Notes under the pieces: model-generated
What the model was told of the DNA's origin: nothing
What the model saw: only the letters and a program-made list of their open reading frames with translations
Database searches by the model: none
DNA from: Fictibacillus solisalsi
Lineage (GTDB): Bacteria > Bacillota > Bacilli > Bacillales > Fictibacillaceae
Length of the DNA: 64,000 nt
Assembly (NCBI RefSeq): GCF_900103485.1
Contig: NZ_FNHW01000001.1
Coordinates: 3,059,057 to 3,123,056 of the forward strand
Direction of reading: 5' to 3'
Translations under genes and position numbers: made by a program
In this document: in pieces, positions 63,970-64,000 of the stretch
Position numbering within the stretch: the first letter of the stretch is position 1
Layout of the letters: each line of letters begins with the position of its first letter

Positions 63970-64000
63970 CCTTCACCCTCCCTGCTGTGGTCAATTCCGG
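63966..64000 (-). CDS. Possible 3' end of an upstream gene
   Basis: One minus-strand frame reads GIDHSREGEG and ends at a TGA that overlaps the DUF993 ATG (ATGA). That is the same coupling seen one gene further down, so the operon probably continues beyond the window. Too short to identify. Confidence 0.35.
   Translation of the reverse strand, partial: GIDHSREGEG

Overview
The window looks like chromosomal DNA of a Bacillus-type Firmicute (family Bacillaceae). The reasons are strong AGGAGG-type ribosome sites with frequent GTG/TTG starts, a Bacillus subtilis-like arabinose operon with AraR-type operators and cre boxes, a fructosamine (frl) operon, an orphan sporulation-type histidine kinase, a YrhE/YrhD-like formate dehydrogenase pair, and many U-tailed hairpin terminators. 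I see no rRNA, tRNA, CRISPR, phage or transposase genes. The genus cannot be fixed from the sequence alone.

Layout. 0-11.5 kb: L-arabinose/arabinan utilisation on the minus strand, araR - [promoter, AraR boxes, cre] - araB - araD - araA - abfA - araM - araN - araP - araQ - DUF624 (cut by the window edge). 11.6-13 kb: a NERD-domain gene flanked by two directly repeated arrays, each exactly six 21-bp units; a two-unit remnant lies at 31.5 kb. 13-20 kb: AraC regulator, a phytanoyl-CoA dioxygenase fused to HEAT repeats, LysR with a DMT exporter, a GNAT, and a flavin monooxygenase-like protein. 19.6-25.5 kb: frlR and frlBONMD, with matching AT-rich palindromes before frlR and frlB. 25.6-31.1 kb: histidine kinase, SGNH hydrolase, and a Gfo/Idh-ThuA-Gfo/Idh operon. 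31.5-36.1 kb: IclR regulator, CaiB/BaiF CoA-transferase, HMG-CoA-lyase-like enzyme and CitMHS transporter, best read as uptake, CoA activation and cleavage of a citrate-like hydroxy acid such as 3-hydroxy-3-methylglutarate. 36-48 kb: TetR/MFS pair, ACT-like and Ser/Arg-rich small proteins, the formate dehydrogenase operon with two tiny accessory genes, transporters, acetyltransferases, a PduX-like kinase and gene remnants.

48.7-64 kb is the most interesting part: at least 15 minus-strand genes (DUF993 aldolase-like, four TIM-barrel isomerase-like proteins, three Gfo/Idh/MocA oxidoreductases, AraC regulator, CUT1 ABC importer, DUF624, DUF2264 and a D-2-hydroxyacid dehydrogenase). The pairing of several Gfo/Idh oxidoreductases with several TIM-barrel lyase/isomerase-like proteins matches the logic of oxidative 3-keto-glycoside breakdown, as in levoglucosan or C-glycoside pathways. 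The substrate is unknown and the gene set matches no pathway I can name. The ThuA operon at 28-31 kb may use related chemistry, so the window has two candidate keto-sugar loci beside the classical arabinose and fructosamine systems.
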